Below are positions 29,845 to 42,342 of a stretch of 64,000 nucleotides of DNA, in pieces (the first letter of the stretch is position 1; each line of letters begins with the position of its first letter). Both the position numbers and the translations under genes were made by a program. Origin of the DNA: Mugil cephalus (lineage: Eukaryota > Chordata > Actinopteri > Mugiliformes > Mugilidae); contig NC_061783.1 in assembly GCF_022458985.1 (NCBI RefSeq), forward strand, positions 13,523,913 through 13,587,912. Direction: 5' to 3'. Under the pieces are notes generated by a model. The model searched no databases. It had not been told where the DNA came from and saw only the letters and a program-made list of their open reading frames with translations.

Positions 29845-32500
29845 TAAACAACATGCCTCATGAGGTAAAACCACAGTATTTTATCAAAGTGTGGATTGGG
29901 CTTGGGTGGAAGCAAGGGACAAAGTTTACCTCGTCTCATTTATTAGTGCTTTGAGTATGGAAACAAAAGGAGGTTGTGACTATTTCTCAGTGTACTTCCT
30001 CAGCCGCGCTGTCTGCCCTGTTATACTGCAATCTTTCATCGAGCTAATTATAAATTCATGTTGGATCATATGAATGTGAAATTTTGCCAGCCGTGTCCGA
30101 GCTGCTATACAAATTGTATTCTAAAAAAAAAAAATTAATAAAAATGATATGGGAGTTTGCCAGCAACATTTATATGCTTGGAAAATGAATGTATACTCCA
30201 ATGATGTATTATACCATTTTATTAAATTTTACTTTCTTGTATATTTGCTCTCTGGAATATTTAATTTTCTATGATAAGGGTTTGTGGGAGAGAGCTTATG
30301 TCTTTCAGTACAAAGTATTATTTGATAAGTCCTGGCCTGATTCCTGGCTTCGTGGACTAAATATTTTTGTGCAGATTTCAAGGCTTTGTTTGCCTGAAAG
30401 TGGCCGTTCTTCTCTGCTGCTCTCTATAATGTAGATATCGATCCTTACTAGGACATCAGCTCTCACCTGTCTTTGTAAATGTGTAAAATTAATTGATAAT
30501 AATGAGTACATCTGTAAACTGAAGGACAGGCAGGAAGACTAATTGACAGCTGACTTGGACATCATCCCAGGAAGCTGTGTTAATATTCTGTGACATTTTA
30601 AATGAATAAATTAGTCTCCAGTGCCAGATGATAGTACACAATGTTGATCAATACAAATACATACAGCCTGCTTTACTGGACGCCTTAAAGACCTTGTGAC
30701 AAAAATAAAATGTGCAGGAAGTCGAAATAGATACTTTATTTATCCCGAGGGAAAAGTAACGGTGTAAATCTGAAATGGATATTCAAATTATAATTAAACA
30801 AATTAGTAGTTCTGTGTTGCATCAGCTGAACCTCTGACAACAGGAAATGACTCAAACTGCAGCATTTAGTGAACCAAAATGGTCAAAACCTTAAAAATAT
30901 GTCTTTGACTTTGATTCTCTGTGGTCTCCTTTTTCCAGCTGAGAACCTAGCTGAAAATACATGCTGTCTTTAGGCTTTGACATTAAATTACATGTGTCAG
31001 AGCCTAACACACAATCATTCAGTATTTAAAGGCCCACAAGTATGCCTTGTTTGTCATGACTGAATCATTTGAGGGGAAATGAAGCTTCCTTTCCTTTTAT
31101 TCAGACTCAGACTCAGAAGAAGAAAAGAAAAATAAGGGTCAGCCCCGTGCTGCCTGTTGCTTTAAAGGTGTGAGTGTCTCGACAGAGTGAGTCATAGCCC
31201 ACATTGTTCCCCTGTCTCCTTACACATACTCCACATCCTTCCTTCCCATCTGTAAACTTGTGAATGAAAGAATAAGGTCATTCATACAAACACATTCACG
31301 ACACAGTTTGAATGACCTGTGTTTGATTTGAACCACGGAGAAAAGAGGACCGCTACAAAATAAAATAAGCTTTGCTAATTAGGCGAAGGCTATAGGTGAT
31401 CTAATTTCATGTACATGTCTGGGTCTGACCTCAATATCACATCTACAATGTGGTTTCTAAGAAGTTTCTGATAAACTTGAAATTTGTTCGACCAGTAGAA
31501 CAAGATAAACAGGCGTGGTGGCTTGACCTCTGAAGAAGCCTGGTCATCTAAATGAAGCTGCTGATCAAGCAAGTTGAGAGGGCAGGAGAGAGTATAGATT
31601 TACTGTTAAGGCTTGCTAAGCAAGTTTTAAGGTTGTTAAACTCAGTAAAGATTGTTGACTCCCAGTCAGATGCCTATCAGTCTAATATTTCACCATATAA
31701 ATTGATTGTGCGTTAAATGACAATGAAGACTTGGACTGTAGCTCTATTCAGAGGTGTCCGTATTTACAGCTGCAATTACACATTACAATTTAAATACTAC
31801 ATCTGGCAATAAACACATAATAAGGCATGTGATGGTTAGTGTTTGTTTTTAATCTTTTGTCACATATCTAAAGGAAACAATACTATCACCAGTTTAAATG
31901 TTATCGCCCAATGATTTCACACAATGCACTGCATATATCGACATTTGCAATGATGACAGTCAACCGAGGTGTGAAATAATAACATATCAGAACTCAATCA
32001 CTAAACAAACATGTACTAGGGACACAGTCTCCCCAGCAACTAACAGGTTTCTACCATTGATAAAATCACTTCCTGGCCAGTCCTGCCCCACTTCCGGGTG
32101 GCTTCTGTTCCCCTATTTTTGCATAATAGGAGAAAGAATATATTTCATTATTTCACACACACATACACACACAAAAAAGGAAGGCAATCCCATTCTACAT
32201 CACTGTTTAAAGAAACATTAGTATTTACAACAATATTCACCAGTACAACTAATTCAAAATAAAGAATTTATCAATTACATGTCCTTGTGGTCACGTGTTT
32301 CATCGGCCTTTCATACACCAGTAAAATGTGTAAAGTCTCCTCTAGTCAGAACATTTTTAAATAAAAGAGAAAAAGGAAACTGCTGAAAAAATATGAGACA
32401 CGAACAAATGTACTTACATGGTGGAAAATGATAGATTGACAGTAAAACACGCTTCGGAAACACTCGAAATTTTTTTTTAAATCGGCCCTTTACTGAGTCA
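29845..32500. other. Intergenic stretch between znf706 and ywhaz
   Basis: AT-rich, with no gene recognised. At 30733-30760 there is a reverse-strand remnant of the LINE-type tail (TTTATTTATCCCGAGGGAAA). A short CA run lies at 32155-32172. Confidence 0.5.
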
Positions 32501-32531
32501 CGCGGCCTTGCGAAATTTTCCTGTAAATTTT

Positions 32532-32599
32532 GTTACCCTAGCAACTCGGCTCTGACGTCACCCACCCCGGTGCGACCCTGCTGCCGTGTCTTTGATTGG
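32532..32599 (+). promoter_or_regulatory. ywhaz: RFX X-box, CRE and CCAAT cluster at the ywhaz promoter
   Basis: GTTACCCTAGCAAC at 32532-32545 is a full match to the RFX consensus GTNRCC-N0-3-RGYAAC. A perfect CRE, TGACGTCA, follows at 32553-32560, and an inverted CCAAT box, GATTGG, at 32594-32599. A GC-rich segment follows, with splice donors at 32683 (GTTAGT) and 32811 (GTAAGT) that could end noncoding first exons of the downstream 14-3-3 gene. The role is inferred from motifs and position. Confidence 0.55.
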
Positions 32600-32810
32600 A
32601 GGGAAACCCCGTGGATGAGCGGGAGAGATCATCAGCTGTGTGTCCGGGGATCAGGAGCAACATCGTCCAACGACACTCTCAGGTTAGTTCACATTTATTT
32701 ACTTCTGCTGCCTATCGGCCGTACGCTCGCCGAGACGTCGATACATTTGGCTCCGTGTGCTTTGGGGACGATATTAAACCCGCATCCATCGCCGTCCGCG
32801 TCTTGGAGCG

Positions 32811-34780
32811 TAAGTGGAAATCATTGATGTCCCGCTGCTCAGTCATTGTTCGCCGCTTGCTTGAATGGGAAGAGCTCCTTACTGCACGTTAACGCATCTA
32901 TTCTGTTTACTCTCTCCGTGAGGCATTTCTCCGTTGTACCAAATTCGCCTTTTGCCAATGAACAAGCCTACAATTAGTAATTAACTTGCTCAAAACCACA
33001 GCTCGGGTTTGTTTTCCGGGAAACGAAAAAGGGCGTTCACTGTGGACTGCAAGTAAGCGAGACTCCTTCCATTTCTGTGCGACTGATTCACGGACACAGC
33101 TATTGTTTGTCTATGGACATATATGTCCGCCTGCGCCTTTTATTGCGCGTTTTTTCCACGTTTAACATTAAACGTATCGAATCCAGACAATGCGGGAAGT
33201 CAGTATTTGGTGGTCCCCTTTCTTACATAGTGGGAGCTCGGTGGGCAGGTGCGTGCGTGTGTGCGTGAAACTGGGTGGCCGACATTCCTCTGAAGGGTGC
33301 AGGTGTCTGCATGCTGGGAAATGTAACGTAAGCTTGGACCACATCGAGTGGCTCTTTTCTCCTAAGTGCTACAGTCTTGGTCCTGGTTTGCACCTGATAT
33401 TATACATATTGGTAAGAAACTCGCAAGTAATAATTTACACACACACAGACAAAAAAATGACTTAATGCATTAGAACTGCAGTTTTCTTACATAGTTTAAG
33501 TTTGAGAGAAATCAGCCAGGAAGTGGCCTAGATTGAAGATGTCTGCCCTAGGGAAAAGAAACTTACACTGGCCACAGGTTGCTGGACCTTTTAGCCATCA
33601 CCTGTATAACTCTAAAAGCTATATTTGAAATAACTTACAGAGACAAATTAGAAACTAGATGGTCAGTTGATTAATCCAAGTAATTTGTCCCAGACAAAAT
33701 AAGCTGCAAGCATTTTTTTTGTGGGCATTACATAATTTGTCATTTATTGAGCAAAAATCCTAATCCTAGCATCAATTATCCTATCATTACTATTATTATT
33801 TTTATTATTATTGCTATTTTGATGATAGATCTGGATATTTTCAGGTTACAGCTTTCCTGTTTGTCTGCTCTCTACATCACAGATAAAGTTAATTTGGTCA
33901 CAGTAGGAAAATATGATAGACTTATTCATAATTATAATGAAAACTACAGCTCTGGCTTGACATATTTAAAAGGTCACCTTGATCTCTGTGATATTGTCAG
34001 CTGACTAATGTCCATTTTCTTCTTCGGTTTCTGTTTTACAACCTGTACTAAACTAATAACATGGCATGCGTGATTTAAAATTCTCCTTTATTTGTTTCCT
34101 TATAGAAACTTGTTATTTTTGTCAGTTTGGAAACGACAACAGTAAATACACTGCAGCTATTTGCTAATTTAAGAAGTTCTCAGAAAACAATCAGCCAGAG
34201 AAGGGGAAGCCTATAATTAAATATGTTATAATATGAATTAATCAATTTATCTTCTTGTTTTTCTAATAACTTGGATGCCAAGTTGATCTGGTCATGAGTA
34301 TGAATCACGTCTGTGCTAGACTGAGTGTTGACAAACTGATAAATGTCCAACATTCATTAAAGAAGAGCTAGTATTCATGCATCCAAATCTATCAGTCTGC
34401 GTTCAAGGCAGATGATAGGGGTTATAATAAACATAAAAGTAGTAACATTGGATTTTTTTTTCCCCCAGCGGTATGTCAGAATAAACATATAAATCAGGAT
34501 TACGTAGTTTACTTTTATGTGCTGTGTCACATTTTTAGAGTTGGAATGTGAGGCTGAGAAATCAGGTTGTGCAGGAAGAACAACATCTTTAGATGCACAC
34601 TCTTCCTTGAGAAAATGATCAAAGCCCTCCCCCTCTTCCCCATTATGTTGCTCTCGATTTCTCTCCCCGTGCCTGCCCTCCCCCAACTATTTCTCCACTG
34701 TCTTCCTAATCTGTACCCTTTGCTTTGTCCTTCCCAACTCCCTTTCCCCTGTCCTTCCTTCCTCAGCCCACACAGGAGTC
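32811..34780 (+). other. 5' leader and first intron(s) of the 14-3-3 gene
   Basis: No coding exon is seen before 34781. A pyrimidine-rich run at about 34627-34763 ends in CCTCAG at 34761-34766, a strong acceptor 14 bases before the ATG. Noncoding exons upstream are likely but cannot be fixed from sequence. Confidence 0.4.
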
Positions 34781-37700
34781 ATGGCAGACAAGGAAGATAT
34801 GGCACAGAAAGCCAAACTGGCCGAGCAGGCTGAGCGTTATGATGACATGGCTGCAGCCATGAAAGCTTTCACAGAGCAGTGCTCGGAGCTCAGCAACGAG
34901 GAGCGTAACCTGCTCTCTGTTGCCTACAAGAATGTGGTGGGGGCCCGGAGGTCCTCCTGGAGGGTCGTGTCCGGCCTGGAGCTTAAGGCTGAAGACACTG
35001 CAAAGGGTGCACTGATCAAGGAGTACAAAACGAAAATAGAAAGTGAGCTGAAAGACATCTGCAAGGAAGTACTGGTAAGGAGCAAACGGGTGTAGATGTG
35101 TAGAGTAAATGCTTGGATTGAGATCATTAGATAGGAAGACACTGAGATGTGCATTAATGTCAAATTTCTGAACTGATGAGCATCACTGCAGATAAAGTAT
35201 TGTTTTTAATGTTGGTGCAAGTAAGTGTATTTATATGCATGACATTATCCCAGTGTTGATAAAATACTTGCTAGTGTTCAAGCTTAGCTAGATCCATGTG
35301 CAAAAAATAATGCTTCTCATTGGAGTCAGTGAGGGATGCTGCCCTTTTCAAAGTAGTGACACCTACTGGTTGACTGTGGTGTATGTGTAGAAGATTAAGG
35401 GGAGGAAATGGAGACCTTTAACTAACATGAGAAATCCAATTAATTCAAATTTACAGCTTGATATTGCTTTGCTTAGATAAATGAATATATTTAATATCTG
35501 GTGATTGCCTACACTCATTAATCAGGAAGTAAATAATACACCAGGTATATATATAAAAGCAGTGTGCTGTGCCTGTGATAACGACTGTGAGACTAGCCAA
35601 AACTTCATGTTAGGAATCATCCTGCCAAGTAGACAAGAGGTGCTTTAAGCAAATGGACTTCGCTCTCCCAACGGATGTTTGAATATCATGGAGATAAACA
35701 TTAATATGCATATCATTCAAGTATGTCACGTGTTTTCACATTTGCTCTCATAATGTAAACACTTAAGCACAAAAGGAAAACTCTTGAGTAAATATTGGTA
35801 TTTTTTTGATATGATTCAAACATGCTCCACAATGACATCACACCCCTGCCTGTTAAAATATATGTGACTTATATTTAATTGTACAGACACAGGTTTGTGG
35901 GTGTTGGTAAGTGTATTGGTGTGGGTTTATAATAGATAAAGTGTAGTGTTTCTTAATATCCTCTCCTTTCTTAAAATCATAATACTAGTGTCAAAGGTAA
36001 AAGAATGCAAGAAGTAACCACCCTGCAATGGGGGGAAGGGGCTTCTCTTGAAAGCAGGAATGAAAATTGTCACAAGGTAGACTTGGGATATATGCTTAGC
36101 CTGTCCAATTATATGTGTCAGTTACTACTTTATTCTTAAAGTTGCACTCTTTCGCTTGCAGGAGCTACTTGACAAGTTTCTGATCCCCAACGCTAAGCCT
36201 GCCGACAGCAGGGTCTTCTACCTGAAGATGAAGGGAGACTACTTCCGCTACCTGGCTGAGGTGGCCAGCGGAGAGGAAAGGGATAGTAAGTGCGACACCT
36301 CATGCATTCCTAATAACCTCTCCATCCATCTCTGAGGCAATCACTCGGGCAAATCGCACCGTATGATTGGTGTCCTGCTACAAACTCATGCTGCTGTGCT
36401 GTGATCAGATCCAGTGTTTCCATGGCAATGGTCTGTTAGGATGATGGGATGAATGTGCACTGATGAAGGGTCCTTAAAACCCTCTTTACGATGAAGGGAC
36501 GGGGCTCGGGGTGTTGTTTGTGACCAGAACACTGACATCGTATCCATCCTTGACCTACAACTGTCAGCCGAAATGCAGGAAAGAGCTGCTGCTGCTGGGT
36601 TGTCATGGCAACAGGAGCATCACCAGGGTGTTGGCTGCTAGCGTTGCCAGATACTGTCTGACTGATGTTTTTCTGCGTATTGGAGCTTAATTTCAAATCA
36701 TCATATGAATTACATTGTGTCTTTATGAGGCAAATCCCAAATTATTTTGTGTACTGACTGAGCTCCTCTTTTGATAGTTAGCCACCTCGTCTTGGTGGAT
36801 TTATCTGTAGTTTCCCCACCTGGCTTTTATTGTTCTTGGGGCGGTTTATCATGTTTCCCACTCTGATTAACTGTGAATATTCAGTGCCGTCAGCTTCTTG
36901 CCCAGTACATTGGAGACTATTGTTTTACGTGATATTGAACTGTCTCTATGGTAACTGATGGTGAGTGTCATCAAGCTGACCTTGTGGGTCACATTTATAG
37001 GACCTTAATGAGTAAACATTTGCTGCAGTAGGTGCAATTGGCCGTAGAAAGTCTAACATTAACATGCAAACACAAATGCTTTAACATATTTAGTCCTAAC
37101 TTTGGTCTTTTTTCTTATGTGAAGCAATCATCTCCAGTTCACAAGAGGCCTACCAGAAGGCCTTGGATATCAGCAACGTAGAAATGAAGGCAACACACCC
37201 CATCCGTCTAGGCCTTGCTCTGAACTTCTCTGTCTTCTACTATGAGATCGTCAACTCACCTGAAAAGGCCTGCCAACTGGCAAAGACAGTAAGAACCCTC
37301 CTCTACCTATCAGTGTTTTACTTTATTTGTCCCTTTTCACAATGAATTATAATGACACGAACTGTAGGTCAGGGGGTATGTAGCATGTTATCTTTATATT
37401 AAAGTAGAGAAGCTCTTTCTTGTTTTTATGACCCAGACCTGGTCCAGTCAGGGTCTGCTTGCTACTGTGAAATGTTGGACTGGGTTAGCTTAAGTTCTTA
37501 CAAAGCCTAATTCTCTGACTTGGCTCATATTATAATTTGTTCCTGACTTTGTAAGTTAACTAGAGTTTACTCTGTACTGAAGTGTCCGTCTTGGTCCAAC
37601 ACGATTTTCATGGCAATCATTATTACACAGGATAAGATGTTACCATCCCTTGTGTCAAGATCCAATTTAGAAGCCCAGTCCAACTGAAAAATCTCCCTGT

Positions 37701-39640
37701 GACTTTCAACCACAAAGAAATTAACTTAAACCTTTTTATATTCAATAAATTTTGTCGGTTGGGTATCTGAGCTACGTCTATCTCCAGGAAGGGGAGGGAT
37801 GAGAATACAGATCCTAGTTTGGGGAGGGGGATGACAATGCAGGACTGAACTACGAACAACCAGGGACAGAATTAATCTGCAACAGTTTTTCAGTTGTCCC
37901 GCGCATGCGGACCGAACCAGAACCCAAAAGCGACAACCAAACGACCACCTCCCAAAGGAGAGCAAATCCACAGCAGCCCATCTCCACCCTTGCTGCTCAG
38001 CTTCTGCTGTCATTTCCACATATTTTGCCCTCTTGCGCTCATTAGCCTCCTCAACTCTGTCTTCCCACGGGACAGTAAGCTCAATAAAATACAATACCTT
38101 CTCTGGTTCAGACCACAACACCAGGTCCAGCCGAGGCAAGGTGCTAACTGTCTGCGCTGGGATAATCAGCTGCCCCTTTCAGACGGCCTCGGTGCTCGGG
38201 TTCCACCTACCCTTAGCTGCCCTGCGCTATGCCTGATCCTCACTGGTCTGGCCTTTTCTCCCTCCCATTCAAAAATAATATGTCTATTCTAGGTAGCATC
38301 GTCCACTAACCACTGGTTTAGGTTCTGGGGAGATGGCAGCACATCATAAGTAGCTCCTATTATAAATCTAATCCAGTGTAGACTACAGTGTAGTCAAAAT
38401 AGGGTTTACTGATGAGATCAATTCTATATCCTATTTTATTTCTGCATAGTCACTTTGAGACTTGGTGGTGGAGGTAAAGAGACAAATGTGTTTTATCTTT
38501 TGAGTATTTTTTTTTTTTTTTGGAAATGGTATCTAACTTAAAGTAATAGTCTGCACTGACTATCTGTCAGTCTTCAATTTAACAACTTAACAATTAATTA
38601 ACTGATGGGTATTAAAAAGTTATCAGTACTTTCATCCCACCTAGTCATAGACAGCACCTGTCTTTGAGTTGATTTTGTTTGCAACTTATTGTCTGCTGTT
38701 GGAGAAGCGAGGCGTTTAGACATAGAGGACATGGACGTAGGACTATCTATTTGTACGCAGTCAATTGAAACATGATCTGTAACAGAATCCAAATGGTGCG
38801 TATTCAATAAGGACCAGGCCTCTTCTTTGCTATTAAAAACCAGGGGATTCCAATCCCAGTAGCATAGCACACCAGGCAACATGCTTGGAGCAATTAAGAC
38901 AAACTGTGCTGCGATTACTCTTTGACCTTGTTTGATCAAGTAGCAAGTCTGCCATCCGAACCATGGGTGTTACAGCCCACTCTGGTGCAGTTCAACCAAA
39001 TGTGGACTGACTGATGCATTAAGAATTTATGTAAAATGTATTTTGGTCTGGTACAGGTGTTGAAACAACTTTCTCCTTGCAACATAGATTTTATACACAC
39101 TTAATCCATTCTTATCCGATAAAAAACAGCACCACAACACAAGGTGCTGTTGGTGTTCTGTATGTGTCATAAAATTACTTTAAAATTGCCTATCCTGAAG
39201 ACTATTAATAGCCACCCGTTGTTTGTCATTGTCCTTTCATTTTTGTTCTGCCAGTATTTATTTAAATCCACCTCCAGCTGGTCACTTTTAAGAGTCTGTG
39301 CTCTGGTTTTGGAAGTAATCACGGTTGTCTTTGTGTGTTCTAGGCCTTTGATGAAGCCATTGCTATGCTGGACTCCCTCAACGACGACTCGTACAAAGAC
39401 AGCACCTTGATCCTGCAGCTGCTCCGCGACAATCTGACTGTGAGCGACTGGTCTTATTGTTATTTTTTTATTTTTTATTTTTTTTTCAGACTTGACCAAG
39501 CATTTCAGATGTGAAGTATTTCCCCTGTTCTATGCTAAACTTGGCATCCTGTGCTCTGTTTGTAGCTGTGGATGTCGGATGCCCAGACTGAGGGGGAAGG
39601 TGAAGGAGACGAGACGGAGCCGGCAGCGGAGAAAAACTGA
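34781..39640 (+). CDS. ywhaz: 14-3-3 protein, zeta by position but divergent (5 coding exons)
   Basis: Dimeric cytosolic adaptor that binds phosphoserine/threonine motifs. The coding exons are 34781-35074, 36162-36285, 37125-37288, 39344-39439 and 39566-39640; every junction keeps frame, giving 250 aa, slightly longer than the usual 245-248. The groove residues are intact: the lysine and arginine of [14 protein letters not shown], the RY of DYFRYLAEV and the asparagine of [13 protein letters not shown]. The N-terminal dimer segment [15 protein letters not shown] is also intact. Surface segments are unusual: [19 protein letters not shown] where zeta has [29 protein letters not shown] for KKEMQPTHP, and LWMSD for LWTSD. 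The acidic tail ends [16 protein letters not shown]. It sits between znf706 and pabpc1 exactly as YWHAZ does in human. The sequence alone could be called beta/zeta-like. Confidence 0.9.
37650..38290 (-). mobile_element. Decayed LINE fragment with restriction-like endonuclease domain
   Basis: On the minus strand, near 38139-37990, the sequence encodes [20 protein letters not shown] followed by [19 protein letters not shown] and QQGWRW. I know this pattern (PDLVLWS, ELTVPWE, ERKRAKY) from the C-terminal end of site-specific-type LINEs in fish, probably the R2/NeSL/HERO group; it resembles a PD-(D/E)xK nuclease core. The expected conserved VGCRGF continuation is lost after a frame change, and no reverse transcriptase lies upstream. 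It sits in the 14-3-3 intron between exons 3 and 4, opposite to the gene. Confidence 0.6.
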
Positions 39641-41300
39641 ACTTCAGAAAAGAGAAAAAAAAAAATTAAAAAATCACATTTTTACCTCTCACCAGCCTAA
39701 GTTGTGTGCGTGGTTGTGTGTGCACATACATGCACAGATATGTATGTTTACACTCCACTCACAATGTGTAAAGTACAGTATGTATGTGCAGATACATTGA
39801 AGCATTGAAGTGTGTGTTAATCATATGAGCACCTCCACAGAGAAAAGAATGGATTAGGTTTGTTTTTCTTTAGAACATTACTCATTGTGTGAACCAGCGG
39901 ATGTTCCTTATCTTTGTTGTCGTTTTGTTCCCTCCTTTAGATCCAAATCTGCCCCCGTGCTCTTTAACCCTACTCACTGTAGCAAACTGCTGCTGTTGCA
40001 GGAAAACAAACGAAACCTAAAAAACCTCTAACTGTAACTTTGATAATTTGTATGTTTTTACTTGAACTGAACATTTACAACCTTTGTGACACTCGATTCC
40101 ACAAAGCTTCTTTGAAGCACGTTGACTTTAAAAATGGACACAGAGGTCTGAATCCACTAAACTTAACATCCGACAATAGCAGTCATCATATACTGTTAAA
40201 GATCTGTCGCCATATTGCTTACGTCCATCTCACCCTGTGAGTGTCCAGTGTAGCAGGTAGTCTTTTTATGGATGGTACATGTATCATAGCTCAGTGGGTT
40301 TCAGTGTGCATTCGGGCATAGGAGAAGTTTTCTGTATGAATGGCCATTTACAAAAACTGTAGTTAAACTCCAGTTGATAGATTTGTTGGGAGGATTACAT
40401 TCCATTTTTCTGACATCTTTTCACTCTCTGTGAAATCTGTAGACTATGGTTTGCTGCAATTTTTTGCTACCACATGACAAGATATAGACCGCCTATAGGA
40501 CAAAGTGAACAACTTGATTAAATGGCATGATACTGTAACTTTTGATATTTTATCTTTTCAGCAGTGCAGAGGATACTTTTGCCATGTGCTTTTATGTGGC
40601 TTTCTACTCTTTTTCTATTCAGGTGTTTTTGTATTTTCTTTTTGTGTATTTTATTCCCGTTGACTCTTGATTTGACTCCCGGAATGTATGTGGTTCTCAG
40701 TAGTATGGTGTGAGGGTTAGGTTTGCTTAGGATTTAGCTCGAGCGAGAGAGGTGGTTTACAGTAACATTTACCTTCCTCTAAAGTAAATTTTGGAAAAGG
40801 CGGACTAACACCATGCTAAATAACTGAAAATAACTTGGTAGAAAGCTGCATTGAGGTCATCTAGTTGTTACAACGTAGTGCCAGTTTCTTCCAATTACAG
40901 TATCTTGGGTTTTAAAAGGTGGGATGCAGGAATTTGCAAATTACACTCTTGAGTATGTTATTTGGTTTTTTGTGGTTCATGTAAGTGGAATTAAAACATT
41001 CAAATCGAGTGTACTGTGCACAGTGTGTATCTCTGCTCTCTACTCTAAACAGTGGCGATGTTGATCCACTGTTTGTTCATCTGCTCAATTCTACGCCTTT
41101 TCTAACAGTGTAACACCTAATGCAACAGTGGCGAGATGGAAGCTGCAGTTCTGCATAATCTAAATTTTTAGACCTGTGCGTTTCTGTAGGTGATCCATTT
41201 TAAAAATAAGTTTTCAGCACATCAGAGGTAAATTAAAAGGCTTATACTAAAATGCTTAATTAAAAGTGATCAAATGCAACACAAGATAGACTTCAGTGTT
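39641..41300 (+). other. ywhaz: Probable long 3' untranslated region of the 14-3-3 gene
   Basis: No gene is recognised here. Mammalian YWHAZ has a long 3' UTR, and ATTAAA signals occur near 40990 and 41233. The end is not determined. Confidence 0.4.
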
Positions 41301-41408
41301 CTGGTTTGATGGCACTATAAATGGATGCATGCTTTTCACTGACAACACTGCCCTCTGCAGATGTTGGTGACTGCTAACGGGTATGTTGTGATGCATTTAT
41401 CAACTTAA

Positions 41409-41623
41409 TCCTCCTATTATCCTTGGGGTTAATTTGACTCCAATGAAGGTTCATCATTCAAAAGATAACGGTAGAGGGAAGGTCAATTCACTGGCAGCAA
41501 GGGACTATTTATGTAGTCAACAAATAAACAAAGTGCCTGACACAAAAACTTGGTCAACAAGTTTATGTAAATCATTTTCTTGAGGGTAAAATGTATTCGT
41601 AATATTTGAGGATAATAGGAGGG
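41409..41623. mobile_element. piggyBac-type MITE, 215 bp, flanked by TTAA
   Basis: TTAA at 41405-41408 and 41624-41627 flank inverted ends: TCCTCCTATTATCCT on the left and the reverse complement of AGGATAATAGGAGGG on the right, 14 of 15 matching. TTAA target duplication is characteristic of piggyBac transposons. No transposase is encoded. Confidence 0.85.
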
Positions 41624-42154
41624 TTAATAAGAAACTTACAAGCACACTGTTTACCACAGTTGTTAATTTGTGATGCAACTTACTCTATATTGCAGCATAC
41701 AAAAACTCAAGGCCACACATTTGCACACAGACATTTAAAGATGTTTGTACGTGATGCTAATGACAAGTCCTGAATGACCTTTTAATTAAGTGAGGGATGC
41801 CGCATGTTAAAATGTCACAAAGCATAATTGACCTGCGTCATTCCAAGTTGCAGAGAAAATGTTTGCATTAGGAACAACTTTAGAGCCTATCGAATATCAT
41901 CCAATAACCAATCATTATACATGTGTGTCATATGTAAGTCATTGCTATTGTAATCAGGATATTTAAGTTCACAGTGATTTAAATTTATCTACTTTGCCAC
42001 ACTTTTATCATTAGGCCCAGTCACTATTGTGTAACCTCATTTATCAACTGATGACTGTGACTTAACAATGCGTCTTTCGTGATTTCATCATCATGCGTAC
42101 ACTTACACATGCGTGGTCAACGCCCCTTTGTTGACGTTTTTCATACGAAAAGAT

Positions 42155-42222
42155 GATTGGTCCGTCTCGATGACGCGTCCACTGGTATATATGGTACAAC
42201 TTCCTGTCCATTTCCTCCCCCT
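42155..42222 (+). promoter_or_regulatory. pabpc1: pabpc1 core promoter: CCAAT, TATA and TOP-like start
   Basis: An inverted CCAAT (GATTGG) is at 42155-42160 and a TATA box, TATATAT, at 42186-42192. About 29 bp downstream lies the pyrimidine run TTTCCTCCCCCTC at 42211-42223. A transcript starting at a C in this run would be a 5' TOP mRNA, the class to which PABPC1 belongs in mammals. Confidence 0.65.
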
Positions 42223-42286
42223 CAACCCCGGCTGTCAGTGCTGTGTGAGTGCGTGTGTGCTCCTGAGCTTGCTCGGCACACATTCT

Positions 42287-42342
42287 ATAAAAAAATAAAA
42301 ATACAAAAAAAATTCAAAACATAAAAAAGTCTAAAAAATAAT
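42287..42342 (+). promoter_or_regulatory. pabpc1: A-rich autoregulatory element in the pabpc1 5' leader
   Basis: Several oligo-A tracts of 4-8 bases, separated by one to a few other bases, form a roughly 55-base A-rich block in the presumed leader. Mammalian PABPC1 carries a comparable A-rich sequence that PABP binds to repress its own translation. No ATG occurs between 42193 and the start codon at 42753, so the long leader has no upstream open frame. Confidence 0.7.

Noticed and set aside
38598-38939. 113-residue minus-strand frame near the LINE fragment
   Set aside because: It might belong to the same retroelement, but I see no recognisable motif and could not link it, so it is not called.
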